From Diphasiastrum complanatum (taxonomy: Eukaryota; Streptophyta; Lycopodiopsida; Lycopodiales; Lycopodiaceae), in assembly GCA_029204225.1 (NCBI GenBank), contig CM055095.1, positions 39,674,141-39,738,140 on the forward strand: DNA of 64,000 bases. Direction: 5' to 3'. Each line of letters begins with the position of its first letter. The first letter of the stretch is position 1. The notes under the pieces are model-generated. The model ran no database searches. It was given only the letters and a program-made list of their open reading frames with translations, and was not told the origin of the DNA. A program made the position numbers and the translations under genes. Shown here in pieces: positions 25,415-39,196 of the stretch.

Positions 25415-25990
25415 ATCTCAACCGGAGCTCACCTCTTGACATCTCAACCGGAGCTCACCTCTTGAAATCTCAACCGGAGCTCACCTCTTGAAATCTCAAC
25501 CGAAGCTCACCTCTTGAAATCTCAACCGGAGCTCACCTCTTGATATTTCAACCGGAGCACAGCTCCCATCTCAACCGGAGCTCACCCTCAGATCTCAATC
25601 GGAGCTCACTGTCAAATCTCAACCGACGCTCAGAGAGATTTCAATCGGAGCTCACCGTCAATTCTCAACCGAAGAATTTTGTTGCCTCTGCCCTCCAACC
25701 GCATCACATCACATTCCATCGAAGGTCCAACCATCGCAACAATCGAAACCATCGCAATCACCCTTCATCCACACTGCACCGCAACACCCGCACGACTGCA
25801 TCCCATTCGTCGTCACCACACATTCCTCCATGCAGACCTTCATGCTCCGTCCATTCCCTCATGCTTCAAATCTCAACCGAAGCTCAGAGCACCCTGCTCA
25901 CAGCTCAACTGGAGCTCACACTGTCAAATCTCAACCGGAGCTCTCTATCAATTCTCAACCGGAGCCATCTAAGCAATCTCAACCGGAGTG
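25415..25990 (+). repeat. CTCAACCGGAGCTCACC minisatellite
   Basis: Five near-perfect 26-bp units (ATCTCAACCGGAGCTCACCT plus CTTGAA) from about 25415 to 25545, then degraded units of the same core to 25990. Reading frames here (SNLNRSSL-type peptides) are by-products of the repeat. Present again at 36646-37221. Confidence 0.9.
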
Positions 25991-27079
25991 AGCTGTTAGA
26001 TCTCAACTGACGAAAGTCGCTCCAGCTCAACCAATGGAACCCGCACTCCAGCCCAGCTTCCCATCCACCTGCACTCCGTCGTTGTCACCGTCTGCAATGA
26101 CATTCAACCACTTTCCTCACCTCCAGCCTGCAAACAACCTTCATACTGCCAAGCCATAATAGACCGCAAACCACACGCCACAACCGTAACAGCCCGCAGC
26201 TGACCGCCACATCCGTAATCCCAAGGCCTACCACGAATACTTCCACCGTCCCTCATCGCAATATTACAGCCTACGACTCCGTCATCACCTCCAACCATAA
26301 ACGACCATCATCGACTGCAGCAAACTGCCATCGACCGTCCAGCCCAATCGACCACCATAGATAGCCACAACCATCCTTGACCGCCATCCACTGCCATATT
26401 ATGGCCTATGACTCCTACGACCTTCAACGACTGCCATCACCCACACACAACCGTCATAGCCCACAATAGATTGCAAACAGACCACAATAGACCGTCAGGA
26501 CCGCAATCCCATCCTTCCTTCACCCGTATTCCAATCTCCCCCATCGTTACCCCGTTGTAACCGACATTCATCGCAACTCACACTTACCACCACATTTGCA
26601 TATCAACAAACACCATTACCACCGCAGCTGACCGTTTCCCCACTGCCACAACAGCTTGGCACCCGTCATAGCCGCATCTAACCGCATTTACACCGCCCTA
26701 CAACTACATTCGTCCGCCCCTGATCGCAACAGACCGCCACAACCCATAATTGACCACACTAATCGCACTGATCCCGATTGTTCACTAAACCCGTAACTGA
26801 CCGCACTAACCGCACGGATCTTGACTGTTCACTAAACCCGTAACGGACCACATTTACACCACCTCTGCTGACACCGCTAACACCATCATCTACAGTCACC
26901 ACCACAACCACATCCGTTGAAACCGCACATTACAACCACAAACCGCAATCCACCGCAACCGTAGGAACCCCAAAAACCCAAAAAAAAAAAAAACAAAAAA
27001 AAAAGAAAAAAAAAAACTTCCAAAAACACAAAAAACTCAGAAAATCCAAACAACAATAAAAAAAACTAACCAGTACCCA
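25991..27079 (+). other. ACCGCAA/ACCGTAA-rich leader of the gag-only element
   Basis: Low-complexity, guanine-poor on this strand, with dozens of ACCGC/ACCGT words, ending in an A-rich tract (26976-27062) directly before the gag start. No coding similarity. It looks like the long 5' leader of the gag element. Confidence 0.6.
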
Positions 27080-28344
27080 ATGGACCAACAAAACGATCCT
27101 CAAGTCCCAGACAATTATCCATACGAGATCAAGTCCTCTGAAGCTGAACAAATCAGACGTCATATGTTCTACCGAATGAGAGCCGAACTCCAAGAACCAT
27201 CCACAAATCCGTTCAATGGACAAGGCCTTGATAGAGCCGAATCTTCACGTGCACGACCTCGTTTTTATGGTGCTGACCCCTCACAGGCTAGAACCAACCT
27301 TAATGGAGTGCCTGCTACCCACGGAGCTCATCTTGAAAGACGTACACCCAAGCTAGATCTATCAAAGTTTGACGGTAGTTCGGACCCTCAAAGATTTTTG
27401 CAAATCTTTGAGAATGCATGTGATGTATATGGTGAGACATCACCCGATGCCATGATTCAACTCTTCTCGATGACCATGATCGATCGAGCACGAGAATGGT
27501 TTTTTAACCTTGATCGTGAAGATAAACGTGACTGGTCACTCTTGAAGGAGGCCTTTATCAAATGCTTCAAGCCATTTCGCTTGATAGAAAGCCCTTTTGT
27601 CAAGCTAAGTAATATCAAAATGACAAAAGATGAATGAGTGCGAGACTATATTGAGCGTTTCAAACGTCTGAAAAGTCAAGTACAAGAACAGCCCTCTGTA
27701 CAAATGCTCATCATCTGGTTCTTAGTCGGCCTTCCAAGATGGATTAGACGCGAGCTTAAATCCAATGATGAATATACGGGCCTAAGGTTAGCTATGTCTG
27801 ATGCCATCAAGGAAGAAGACGAAGGATCAGATATTGACAAATCTAGAGAAAGGCAAGCACCATGTGCTCCTGTCCATGAGTCGAAGCCAATTGAGGACAC
27901 CCGAGATCAGCTTTGGAAATCACAGCTGGCGTGGATGGGATTTTGATGTTCTCTCATTATAGACGAAAAACAATATGGTGCCCACACTGCCGGGCTACGC
28001 ATCCTGTTGATGCTTGTCCTTCATGTTGACCTATCCAAGCACATATAGTTCAACAAAATGAAGAACACCCATCACAATCTGGAAATGCCTTGCCTTATCA
28101 TGAATATCCACTAGCAAGTCCAGAACCACTAGCCATACAAGATGGCTACGCCGTTATACAAGGGCCACTACACACTAGATGTTTCATTTGTGGTGAAACC
28201 GGCCACTTCATGGTTGATTGTCCAATTAAGACCCAGTACCATGCCGAGTGTCCCGATTGTATCCGAAAACACAGTTTCAAAGACTGTCCAAAACAACCAA
28301 CTAAGATCCTACTTGCTCGTCACGTCAGTTATGAATTACAATAG
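27080..28344 (+). pseudogene. Retrotransposon gag with three zinc knuckles (gag-only element, unit 1)
   Basis: ATG 27080. Residues ~90-185 hold a Ty3-type gag core: LDLSKFDGSSDPQRFLQIFE, IDRAREWFFNL, LLKEAFIKCF. An in-frame TGA (27635-27637) precedes VRDYIERFKRLKSQVQEQP, FLVGLPRWIRRELK. A change of frame leads to the nucleocapsid part: WCPHC with THPVDAC (CX2CX3HX4C), a stop, the canonical CFICGETGHFMVDC (CX2CX4HX4C), and CPDCIRKHSFKDC (CX2CX3HX4C). No protease, RT, RNase H or integrase follows in either unit. The architecture recalls non-autonomous gag-only (TR-GAG type) elements. The TGA is identical in unit 2, so it predates the duplication. Confidence 0.8.
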
Positions 28345-29667
<1,323 letters not shown>

Positions 29668-30001
29668 ATATTTGTCTCCTAAGAGTAAGTACTCTTGATG
29701 TAGACTTGGATTCATAAATCTTCTTCAAAGCTTCCCAAGCCTCACTTGATGAAGTACACTTACCAACTTCTTTGAGAAGTTCATTAGTAACATTCATCTT
29801 TATCACATGTAGAGCTTTTGTTTCTCTCTTGTCATACCTCCCTTGATCTTGTTGTGACATGGGTCTTTCCTCCACACTTACAACAATGTCCATCAAATCA
29901 TTCATCTCAAGGAGAAACTCCATTCTCACCTTCCAATTAGAATAATTTGTAGTGGTAAGCCTATCATTGCCTTCCAACATGAATTTACTTGATGTAGCCA
30001 T
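29668..30001 (-). pseudogene. Copia element H N-terminal gag (unit 2 copy)
   Basis: Identical in translation to 18437-18770, with ATG at 30001 and interruption by the LTR after VLTLRRQI. Its leader (30002-30359) is copied as well. Confidence 0.87.
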
Positions 30002-30359
30002 GTTGCAATGACCTGATCCTTTCTTTCAATCTGTTCCAATGCACAAAACACTCTTTTGAATGTCAACAAATGAACTCAAGAAGAAATCACAAAGATATGG
30101 AACCTTTCAAATCCCTTTCTTGCACCAAACCTAGCAAATCCAAAACATAGAATGGAAGGTACTTGATCAACAACCTACAATCTCACAAACTTTTTCACTT
30201 TCTGTACTTGAAAAACACTCTTAAAAGGTCCAGCAAACTCAAACATAAGAGATCCAATCAAATTTAGGGTTTTGACAAAAGTACAATAAATTGAATCTTG
30301 AAAATTCTATATGCAAATGCTACAAAGTTGATATACTATCTTGAAGAATGCAATAAGTG

Positions 30360-32506
30360 TTGGATTATTCTCCTACAAATCGACTAATCTAGTTTTAATC
30401 TTCATCCAATTCATTATCTAGACTTGCAGTTTTCTTCGTGTTTTTACACAGTCTGCAAAATTACTCAAAAATGGCTAATAGACGGTTATTTGGCCATTTC
30501 GAAGACTTTGCATTTTTCGACGTTCCGGGTTTTCACATTTTTCGCATGACAATTTACGTTCATTTTTGTAGAGTTATAGTTTATGTTCAAATCTGTAGAC
30601 AGACTGTTTACGACTCCATTTGGAATCAAAGCCGCCGACTTGCAGTAATTACTAGCAAGCAAATTTTTGGGAAGTCCTAACTGGACGAGTGCCAACACAT
30701 CATAGCCAACTAGATGTCGCAATTTACAGCCTAATTTTTTAGTATAAAAATTTGCTCACATTTCTACGTTATCATCATCTTAGATCGTTTTTGAATGATC
30801 AAGTATTGAAGTATAAGATCAATTTATCGACCTCAAGGGAAAAGACAAAGCCCATGTAGACGACTTGTCCGACTCGTCCGATATATTGAACTTCAAATTT
30901 CCTCAGTTGACTATTCCTATCGAAGGCACAAACTCGTCTATTCTTGATGAACAACATATCAACAATGAATTCGAAGATGATGATGTTGCAGTTCAGCAAC
31001 TACAACATGATGAAAATGATCAACTATCCTCTATCACCCAGAAGATCAACAAGAGTTAGCAGACCACCTATCAGGTATATCGACGAGTCTACAACCTACC
31101 TTGTTCAAGCGCCGATGACTATCAAAGAGGCACTCGGTCAGCCCAATTTCGATCTCTAGAAAGAAGCTATGGATAAAGAGTGTTCATATCTTATCAAGAA
31201 CCAAACATGGACGATTGTCGAATTTTATGTTAGCAGAAACGTAGTTGATTGCAATTGGATTTTCAAAAGGCAGACGAAAGCATCGACAGAAGAAAAGCTC
31301 GACTTGTCGCCAGAGGATTTTTTCAAGTACACAACGTCGATTATACTGAGACTTTCAGTCCAGTAGTTAGCATTCTTCTATTCAACTTTTGCTATCATTT
31401 GCCGTTGCAACAGATTTGGAAATATATGAAATGGATGTACAAATAGCATATCTTAATGGAGTTATCGAAGAGGACATTTACATGGTGCAACCTGAAGGTT
31501 ACAATATCGAAGGTAAACACAATCATGTGTGTAAAGTCCATAAGGCACTTTATGTCTTGAAGAAATCTGCTCGAGCATGGTTTCAAAGGATCAATACTTT
31601 CCTTATTGATCACGACTACACACCAAGCTCTTCAGATTCCAATGTTTACTTCAAGAAAGTGAAGCAGTTTTTTATCATTATCACTTTGTATGTTGGATGA
31701 CACACTTCTTTTCAACAATAGTATCGATCTGATAAAAGAGGCTAAGACAATGCTATCTTCCAAATTCAACATGATCGATCTTGGCGAAGCTCATTTCTAC
31801 CTTGATATTCAAATCCAAAGAAACAGAAATCGAAAGTTGATTTACAATACTCAGCAGAGGTACATCTACAATATTTCAATCAGATATAATCTTGTTAATT
31901 GCAAGTTAGCTCTCTCACCAATGGAACCATGTCTCAAATTGTCGAAGGGCCAATGTCCCTAAACAATCGAAGAGAAGGAGCAGATGCGTGCGTTATCATT
32001 CAGTAATAGGATCTCTTATGTATGCCATGATCTATACCAGACCAAACATAGCTTTTGCAATCAGCTTCCTAAGTCATTTTATGACTAACCCTAGTATAAC
32101 ACATTGAAAACCTCTTGTTAGAGTTATGAGATATCTTTGAGCGACTATGGACTTTTGCATTTGTTATGGAGCAGTTGACAATGACAAACTCAATTTACTC
32201 AGTGGTTACACAGATGCAAGTTGGGTAGGAGATGTAGACACTTGTAAATCCACTTCTGGATTTACATTCTTCCTCAACAATGGTCCAATTTCATGGAACA
32301 GTTGCAAGCAATCATCGATAGCTCTATCTTCCATTGAATTAGAGTATATTGCAGTCTCTCAAGCTACAAAGGAAGCAATTTGGTTGAGGAACTTACTCTC
32401 AGATATTGGTCCAAATCAATATGCTCCAACGAATAAATTTTGTAATAATCAAAGTGCCATTGCCTTATCGGCCAATTCTAGCTTTTATTCCAGGAGTAAG
32501 CACCAT
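30360..32506 (+). pseudogene. Second-lineage copia pol relic (unit 2 copy)
   Basis: Duplicate of 19129-21275 at offset 11231, with the same stops and the same broken YVDD region, so the relic was already dead before duplication. Confidence 0.87.
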
Positions 32507-35316
32507 TAGAGGAGTTCCAAGGCCCAAAAGGGCTGTCTAAAACTCCGACCGAGTTTTTGGTCTGCCCGCACAACTCCAATGACTTGACCTCACTAGTAAC
32601 ATATGTAGTTAACTGGAAGTTGGGTAGCTGCAATGCGTGGGGTCCATACTTAAAGAGTCTATTTTCTACCATTAACTAACATAACTTCTCATGTAAATGC
32701 AGATTGTATTGCACATCAAAGTTTGTTTCCATCTACTCATAGCGGTCACATCAAAGGAAAATAGTCTTATAGATCTGAAAATCATGGCAAGAAACTTTTA
32801 ATAATTTGGATCACAATGAGCGCCAACGTGAATCTAAATTTTTGCAATTCAAAAAATATGGAGTGTGTTGGATTAAATGGAGCAGCAAGGTTATTTCAAA
32901 AATTTGCAATTCAAAAATTTGCAATTTCAACACACATCTATTGAAAAATATTTTGCTCATAACTGCAAGGCTTTGATTTTGCATTAAAGCAAGAAACATG
33001 GAGTGTGTTGGATCAAAAAGAGCGCCAAGGTCATTTCAAACTTTTCCAGTTTAATTTTTTTTTTTAATTAAGGCGAGTTTTAATAGCTTGCAAGACATAT
33101 AACAATTTCGTTTTCTACTAGATTAATCTATCGATTATTAAGATGTCTAAATATCATCTCCATATTGATCTTCCCACAGAATATGCTCCACTATCGGAAA
33201 AAAATCTGAAAGGATCCACCTTACCAGCTCACCAAAGGACGGAAGACAGAAAACATTGTGATCTATGGGTTGATGGAAGTTTGTATCCAATCGATCCAAG
33301 CTCAATGCAACATCCAAATTTTAGATCAGTCACACAACTCATACTATTTTTGTGTGAAGGACACAATGGTGTATTGGGTTATTGTGAAAGATTGAAAAGT
33401 TATGGCATTAGTAGTTCAATGAAAAAAATCCATTGTTTGGAAAATATGTTGAGTGGTTTGCTTACTGACTACAAAGAAAACGAAACTCTTTTGCTGCAAA
33501 CAAAAGAAATCTTGAAGATAGATAATTCTGGTTTGCAAGATATTATATTAAACCTTACCAAGAAACTGACAATATGAAACTAATTGTACAAACATTTCAT
33601 ACCTCATATTGTCAAATAAATGCAGAAGTAGACATGTTACGGGAGAAAATACTAAACAATAAGTGAAAAAGAGTTATTTTAAAAAGTATTGATGAGCTTT
33701 CATCAAGTGGCGGTCAACGGAAAAAAAGAATATATGCTTTCAAGTAAGATTATGTTTTAATCTATTCATGTGTTTTGTTTCATCTAGCACATCAATGATT
33801 ATGAATTGTTTTTTTTCTAAATTTTATTTTTATTTTGCAGATTAGCTCTAGTCACCAATCAAAATATGAAAGACAAGGACATGATTGGAAAGTCTTTGAG
33901 TGCAGTACTTATGTTTAATTCATGAACTCTTCCACACGTGTGAAACACCTTTTGTAAATGAATGAATGCATGTAGAATGGGCGAGGTCAGCAAGATCATT
34001 GATCGAAAATTGATACAAGGAGCATGTGATTATTTTGGTATTAGCAGGGATGCATATGACACAATGTTTAAAATTATCAAAGAGGCATTTAGACAAGTAC
34101 ATATAAAAAAATTTCCTATTTCCCGGCCCTTTCGAATGAAATTAGAGAGGGACGTGTTAAACAGGAGTTTGCAAAACATCATTGGTATTCCTTACCATAT
34201 CAATGAAATTTATAACTCAAAACATGGCACTTTGTCATATGATTCCACCAACAATATGTTTGTAGATCTGAATCATTTACTGAGATTTATTGTAAAGTTT
34301 TATGGAATTACAAATGAAAGTGTTGAAAAACTGATATTAGTCCTCAAGCTAGATGAATCAGAAGTAATAAAGGACAAAAGCTAGAAAGGGTTAATGTTAC
34401 ACTTATGAATGGAGCATTAAGCAATACGATAAACTCGGAGAGTCTTGATGTTTGTGTGCAGTCCGAAAATAATATTTGGTGGTTAGCAGCTTTCTAGGTT
34501 TAGATCTATTTTATTGAGTACTAGCAACTAATTCATTTCGAGAATTTATGGTTTTATGTTTTAAGATAATATTGTTTTGTTATTATAGGTCTAAGTTCAA
34601 TTCTCTTAACATAGTTCATGATTTTGTGTTTCAAATAGGTTTTTAAAGAAGATCATGACATTCTATTTTGGATTTTTAGTAAAACAAATTATCTAGAGAT
34701 AATTAAGAATCATATGAGCAACACACCACTCAAGGTTCCTGGAATAGGTGATTTTAAGTTGGAATGGCATTTGTCTAGAGACTTGAAGTCATTGAAGTGC
34801 ATGTTCAACATCTCACATGGAGCAAATTCAAAACATCCATGCCTCTATTGCATGAAAACTACACAAGACATGTCGAAGAGCACGAGAGTTTCAAGAAATA
34901 TAGAAGATACGACTTGGAAACCAGTACTACCGATTTTGTTTAAAAATGTTCACATTTGTACACTACATGGAGAGGTTAGAATTATCGAAAAATTGATATA
35001 CCTTCATATTTGGTTTGCCTGGAATACTAAGCCAGAGTCATTAGCCAAAAAAGCAATAGCTCGATTGGAGGAAGTTCTATAAAAAATGGGTCTTCATAAA
35101 GGACACGTTAAAAAGGAAGAGAAGCTTTCGGGGAAAACAGACAACATCCCATGCAAACCAAGCATAGGAGGATCCAAAGCTCGTCGTTTCTTATCAAATC
35201 ATTTCGGAAAACCGACTTGTTGGCTGATTCTTACGAATCCCCAAGATACTCGGACAGAGCAACTCAAGAGAACCTCTCACCTTAGACCGAGGAGGTCTAT
35301 GAGAAGACGAGACTAA
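32507..35316 (+). pseudogene. Unidentified gene family, copy B'
   Basis: Duplicate of copy B (21276-24085). The intron is at 33744-33840 and the frame-breaking stops are the same. One coding difference is visible: Arg replaces Ser near the end of the last frame (position 35265 against 24034). CACACGTGTG is at 33933-33942. It is a recent by-product of the tandem duplication rather than an independent transposition. Confidence 0.6.
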
Positions 35317-36645
35317 TGAAGATTGAGAGCCGAGTATGAGAGCCGAGAAACTAGCTAGGAAAGACATGCACGAATTGTGTATGCCTCATGGTGAATCCCG
35401 AAAGATGGAATGACCATGTAGGAACTAGTATTTCTAGGCAAATGTAATAAATGCAAGTAGACCCCTCTTAAAGAAAGTAAGGTGAGCCACCTTTTGATGG
35501 TGACCTCTAGTGGAGAGCATTATTCCACTTGTAATTTGTAAAATGTGGAAACCACTAGGATGCCACCTAAGGAGCTCTCTTGCTTATTTAAGAGACTCCC
35601 TCTTTGTGAAGAGGAGCTTTTTGTGAATTGTATCAACTCCATGCTGAAATGAGAAGAGCCTGCACGAGTTTGGTGCAACCCTTGAGCTCCTTGATCATGC
35701 TTGTTTCTTGAGTGATGCATTTATGATCTTGCCCTTCCCTCCTTTTGTGTGTGGTTGTGGACTGTAGAGTGGATTAGATTTGTGGCTTTTGTAGAGTGGA
35801 TTAGATTTCATGTTTTCTTGTGGATTAATGTAGAAACCAACATTCAAATAAACTAAATAGGTTGGATCTCTGGTGTCATTCTTGCATATCTCTGTACAAT
35901 CCAATTCTTGATGTTCTTGGGATGTCCAAGAATCAAAAGGCTGGTTAGTTTCTTGATTCTTGGACTTCTAACATGCTGTAGATTAGTTTTGTTTCTTGTT
36001 TTTGTCAAGTTATGCAAGGTAGCTCAGTGTTAATGTAGTGTAGGCTCTGATTTCAGTCCGTTTTAAGTGTAGGTAGCTGTAGAATCTGTAGAACGTTCAT
36101 TGGTTTGTATGTTGATCTGTGAATGAGCGTTCTTGGCTTGCATCCATGTAGAATGTAAGTGCGTTCAAGAGTGACGTCCCTGAGTAGTCCTCTGACAGGC
36201 AAGACAAAGAAAATCTATACTATAGAGTTATTCAGTCTGTTTCTGCCTAGCCTGGGCATTGTAACACATAAGAAACAGTCAAGTAATGCCCAAACGAGCT
36301 TGGTAACAGGCAAGAAATAGATCTGTAAGCAAGAAGCAGAAAAATAAACAACATGTCCTCTGGAGCAGGGGATCTGTCAACATTTGGCACCATTTCCACT
36401 TGAACCCCAGTGCATTCTAAATCTATAACATCTGCAATATTGTCCCCGTTCAGATCCCTGCAAACAAACTCCTACTCTTTTCACACATCTGAATTACTAC
36501 ACATTGGACAGAGCCACATCAATGGCTACATCATTGACCAAATCCACGGGCTGGTAGACGCGCAAATCCATTGTTACCAAACGCACTAACAGACCTGGAT
36601 TTCCTTCAACTCCAAGCTCACGCTCCGTCCATTCCCAACGCTGAC
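35317..36645 (+). mobile_element. Possible LTR/leader of the gag-only element (unit 2 copy)
   Basis: Copy of 24086-25414 with the same TATA-like and TGGCACC features (primer-like site about 36385). I found one substitution relative to unit 1 (36569, C for T). Confidence 0.3.
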
Positions 36646-37221
36646 ATCTCAACCGGAGCTCACCTCTTGACATCTCAACCGGAGCTCACCTCTTGAAATC
36701 TCAACCGGAGCTCACCTCTTGAAATCTCAACCGAAGCTCACCTCTTGAAATCTCAACCGGAGCTCACCTCTTGATATTTCAACCGGAGCACAGCTCCCAT
36801 CTCAACCGGAGCTCACCCTCAGATCTCAATCGGAGCTCACTGTCAAATCTCAACCGACGCTCAGAGAGATTTCAATCGGAGCTCACCGTCAATTCTCAAC
36901 CGAAGAATTTTGTTGCCTCTGCCCTCCAACCGCATCACATCACATTCCATCGAAGGTCCAACCATCGCAACAATCGAAACCATCGCAATCACCCTTCATC
37001 CACACTGCACCGCAACACCCGCACGACTGCATCCCATTCGTCGTCACCACACATTCCTCCATGCAGACCTTCATGCTCCGTCCATTCCCTCATGCTTCAA
37101 ATCTCAACCGAAGCTCAGAGCACCCTGCTCACAGCTCAACTGGAGCTCACACTGTCAAATCTCAACCGGAGCTCTCTATCAATTCTCAACCGGAGCCATC
37201 TAAGCAATCTCAACCGGAGTG
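36646..37221 (+). repeat. CTCAACCGGAGCTCACC minisatellite (unit 2 copy)
   Basis: Same repeat number and order as 25415-25990. Minisatellites usually change length quickly, so the identical structure supports a very recent origin of this part of the duplication. Confidence 0.9.
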
Positions 37222-37365
37222 AGCTGTTAGATCTCAACTGACGAAAGTCGCTCCAGCTCAACCAATGGAACCCGCACTCCAGCCCAGCTTCCCATCCACC
37301 TGCACTCCGTCGTTGTCACCGTCTGCAATGACATTCAACCACTTTCCTCACCTCCAGCCTGCAAA

Positions 37366-37370
37366 CAACC
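37366..37370 (+). other. Copia target-site duplication, left
   Basis: CAACC immediately before the 5' LTR; the same five bases follow the 3' LTR at 43799-43803. Unit 1 contains a single CAACC at the corresponding point (26135-26139), confirming the insertion site. Confidence 0.97.
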
Positions 37371-38024
37371 TGTGAAAATTGTCAACATTTCCTAGCTAAT
37401 TTGAGGCCTAAATTGGCTAAAATTGTAAATAGTTTTGGTTCTGGAGTTTCACACGTGTGAACCAGGCCACAATGTTTTTATTTACTGTATTTTTTCAGTA
37501 TGATGAAGTGTCAAACTTCATACCCTTCAAAATGAGACCATTTTGATGTATTTTGGTCATATAAGCCATTTTTAGCTATTTTTCCTATATAGGGAATATC
37601 TACGGTCAAGTACCTTCTAGAGAGAGGAGAGAGAGTCATCTTCCTCATCCATAAATAGTAGGGAAGTCGTGGAGAACAGGTTGGAGAAACCTTTTGTATG
37701 CTTCATTGAGATCAATAGATCATTGTCATTGTTTCTTCCTCCATTGAGAGCATTGTTGTGTGTATTGTCTTCAAGCTATTGTGTATGATCTTAGGTGCTT
37801 TCCAAAAGTGATAGGCTGATGTATTATGGACTGTATAATGCTATTTTGGCCGCACTTGATGTTTATGGAAGTTTCCATTTGTGATAAATGCTTTTTGATC
37901 AAGTTCTTTGCATTCTAGGTAGCATAGAATGTGTTGCCAATTCCTAGCTTATGTAGTTTGGAGTGCAAGCATTCAAGCCAATGATCTTGGAGTTTAGATC
38001 CACTTAGGATCTGTATTTTTCACA
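37371..38024 (+). mobile_element. 5' LTR of the young copia
   Basis: Starts TGTGAAAATTG and ends TTTTTCACA. It carries the palindrome CACACGTGTG (37450-37459), a TATA-like CCTATATAGGG near 37587 and a GA-rich stretch just downstream (TAGAGAGAGGAGAGAG), a probable promoter layout. Confidence 0.96.
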
Positions 38025-39196
38025 TGGTATCAGAGCTGGTTGGCTTCTATTTATAGTAAGTATTCCATTTTTGGTGATATTTGGATGTTTGATCAAGTTC
38101 TAGCATGATTTTGCATTGCTTTGTTGATCAAATCTTACTAACCTTTGTTTTGTGAGTTGAACTTGTGGATCAAAAGCATATTTCAGGTCTATTGAAGATC
38201 AGAGGCTGAAAAGAAACTATTTTGGATCAGATCATAACACCTAATCATTTGTGATTGTGAGGCTTGTGCATATTCAATACTAACAATGTTCTTTTCAATC
38301 CTATTGTTGACAATCTCCATTCTTGGATGAACACTCTCCTTAAGTGGATGAAACTTCTCCTTAAGTGGATGACAAATGCTCTTTTGAGTGAGTTGTAATT
38401 CTCCTAAAGGCTGAGCAAAGCTCCCATTTGGATGAAAGATCCCCTTTTTTGGGTGAACATATTGTAAGCTCCATTGTGAAGAGCATATTGTAAAGATTGT
38501 CATCAATTTTGGCATAATTTTTGGTGTACTTTGTTGAGCATGTAAGTAACTCTCCTTATGTAATTTGATTGGAGCATTTGCTGGAAGGTGTTAACCATTA
38601 TGCAAGTGTGTTTTCAGGTTCTTAACAGGTTGAGGAACATTCTCATGTGAAGTGATCTTAGATCTACATCTAAACACCAAGATTTGACAAGATAGTGAAG
38701 CTAGTCTTGTGATTCACTAAGTGTGCTCATTCATTCACCTCTAAATCTTGTATTTATCACTTGCTGGAGTTTATAAACTTTTAGAAGTGTGGTTTACATG
38801 TGGTTTTACAGGTTGAATCAATATCTTAGTGTGTTGATCATATGTTGATCAAGTTTGTTCATTACTAGGTAATCTTGGCATCCTAGTTTTGGGTATTTTC
38901 TAAGAATGCAAGTAACTCTTCACACCATAACTTGATTTGGTCACTTGCTGAAAAGTTTGAGAGCTTAAGCAAGAGTGTGTTCAGGTTGGTTTGATTTTGT
39001 AATCCATTCTTAGTGTGTGCAAAGTGTTGCATGTGTTTCAATCTTCCTTTCTATGCTTGGAAACCATCTAGGTTCAAGATAGAAGTGTTTTAGGGTCCTA
39101 AATCTTCATAGATCTCTTTATCTATCATTTGTTGAGAGAAAAGTGAGTGCTAAGTGCTTTAGGACAAAACCTAAAAGTTGAAGAAACATTAGAATC
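38025..39196 (+). mobile_element. Primer-binding site and leader of the young copia
   Basis: TGGTATCAGAGC at 38025-38036 directly follows the LTR and is complementary to the 3' end of plant initiator-Met tRNA (established for copia elements). The remaining ~1.15 kb leader is non-coding, with repeated short segments such as AAGTGGATGA around 38340-38375. Confidence 0.93.

Noticed and set aside
25540-26010. 156-codon frame rich in SNLNRSSL repeats (also 36771-37241)
   Set aside because: Produced by the CTCAACCGGAGCTCACC minisatellite; no start context or homology.
26930-27223. Hydrophobic minus-strand frame opposite the gag start (also 44599-44901)
   Set aside because: Antisense of the A-rich leader and gag; the Phe run comes from the A tract.
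32507-35316. Copy B' as an independent transposition of the unidentified element
   Set aside because: It lies within the 11-kb duplication with near-identical flanks, so it was copied passively.
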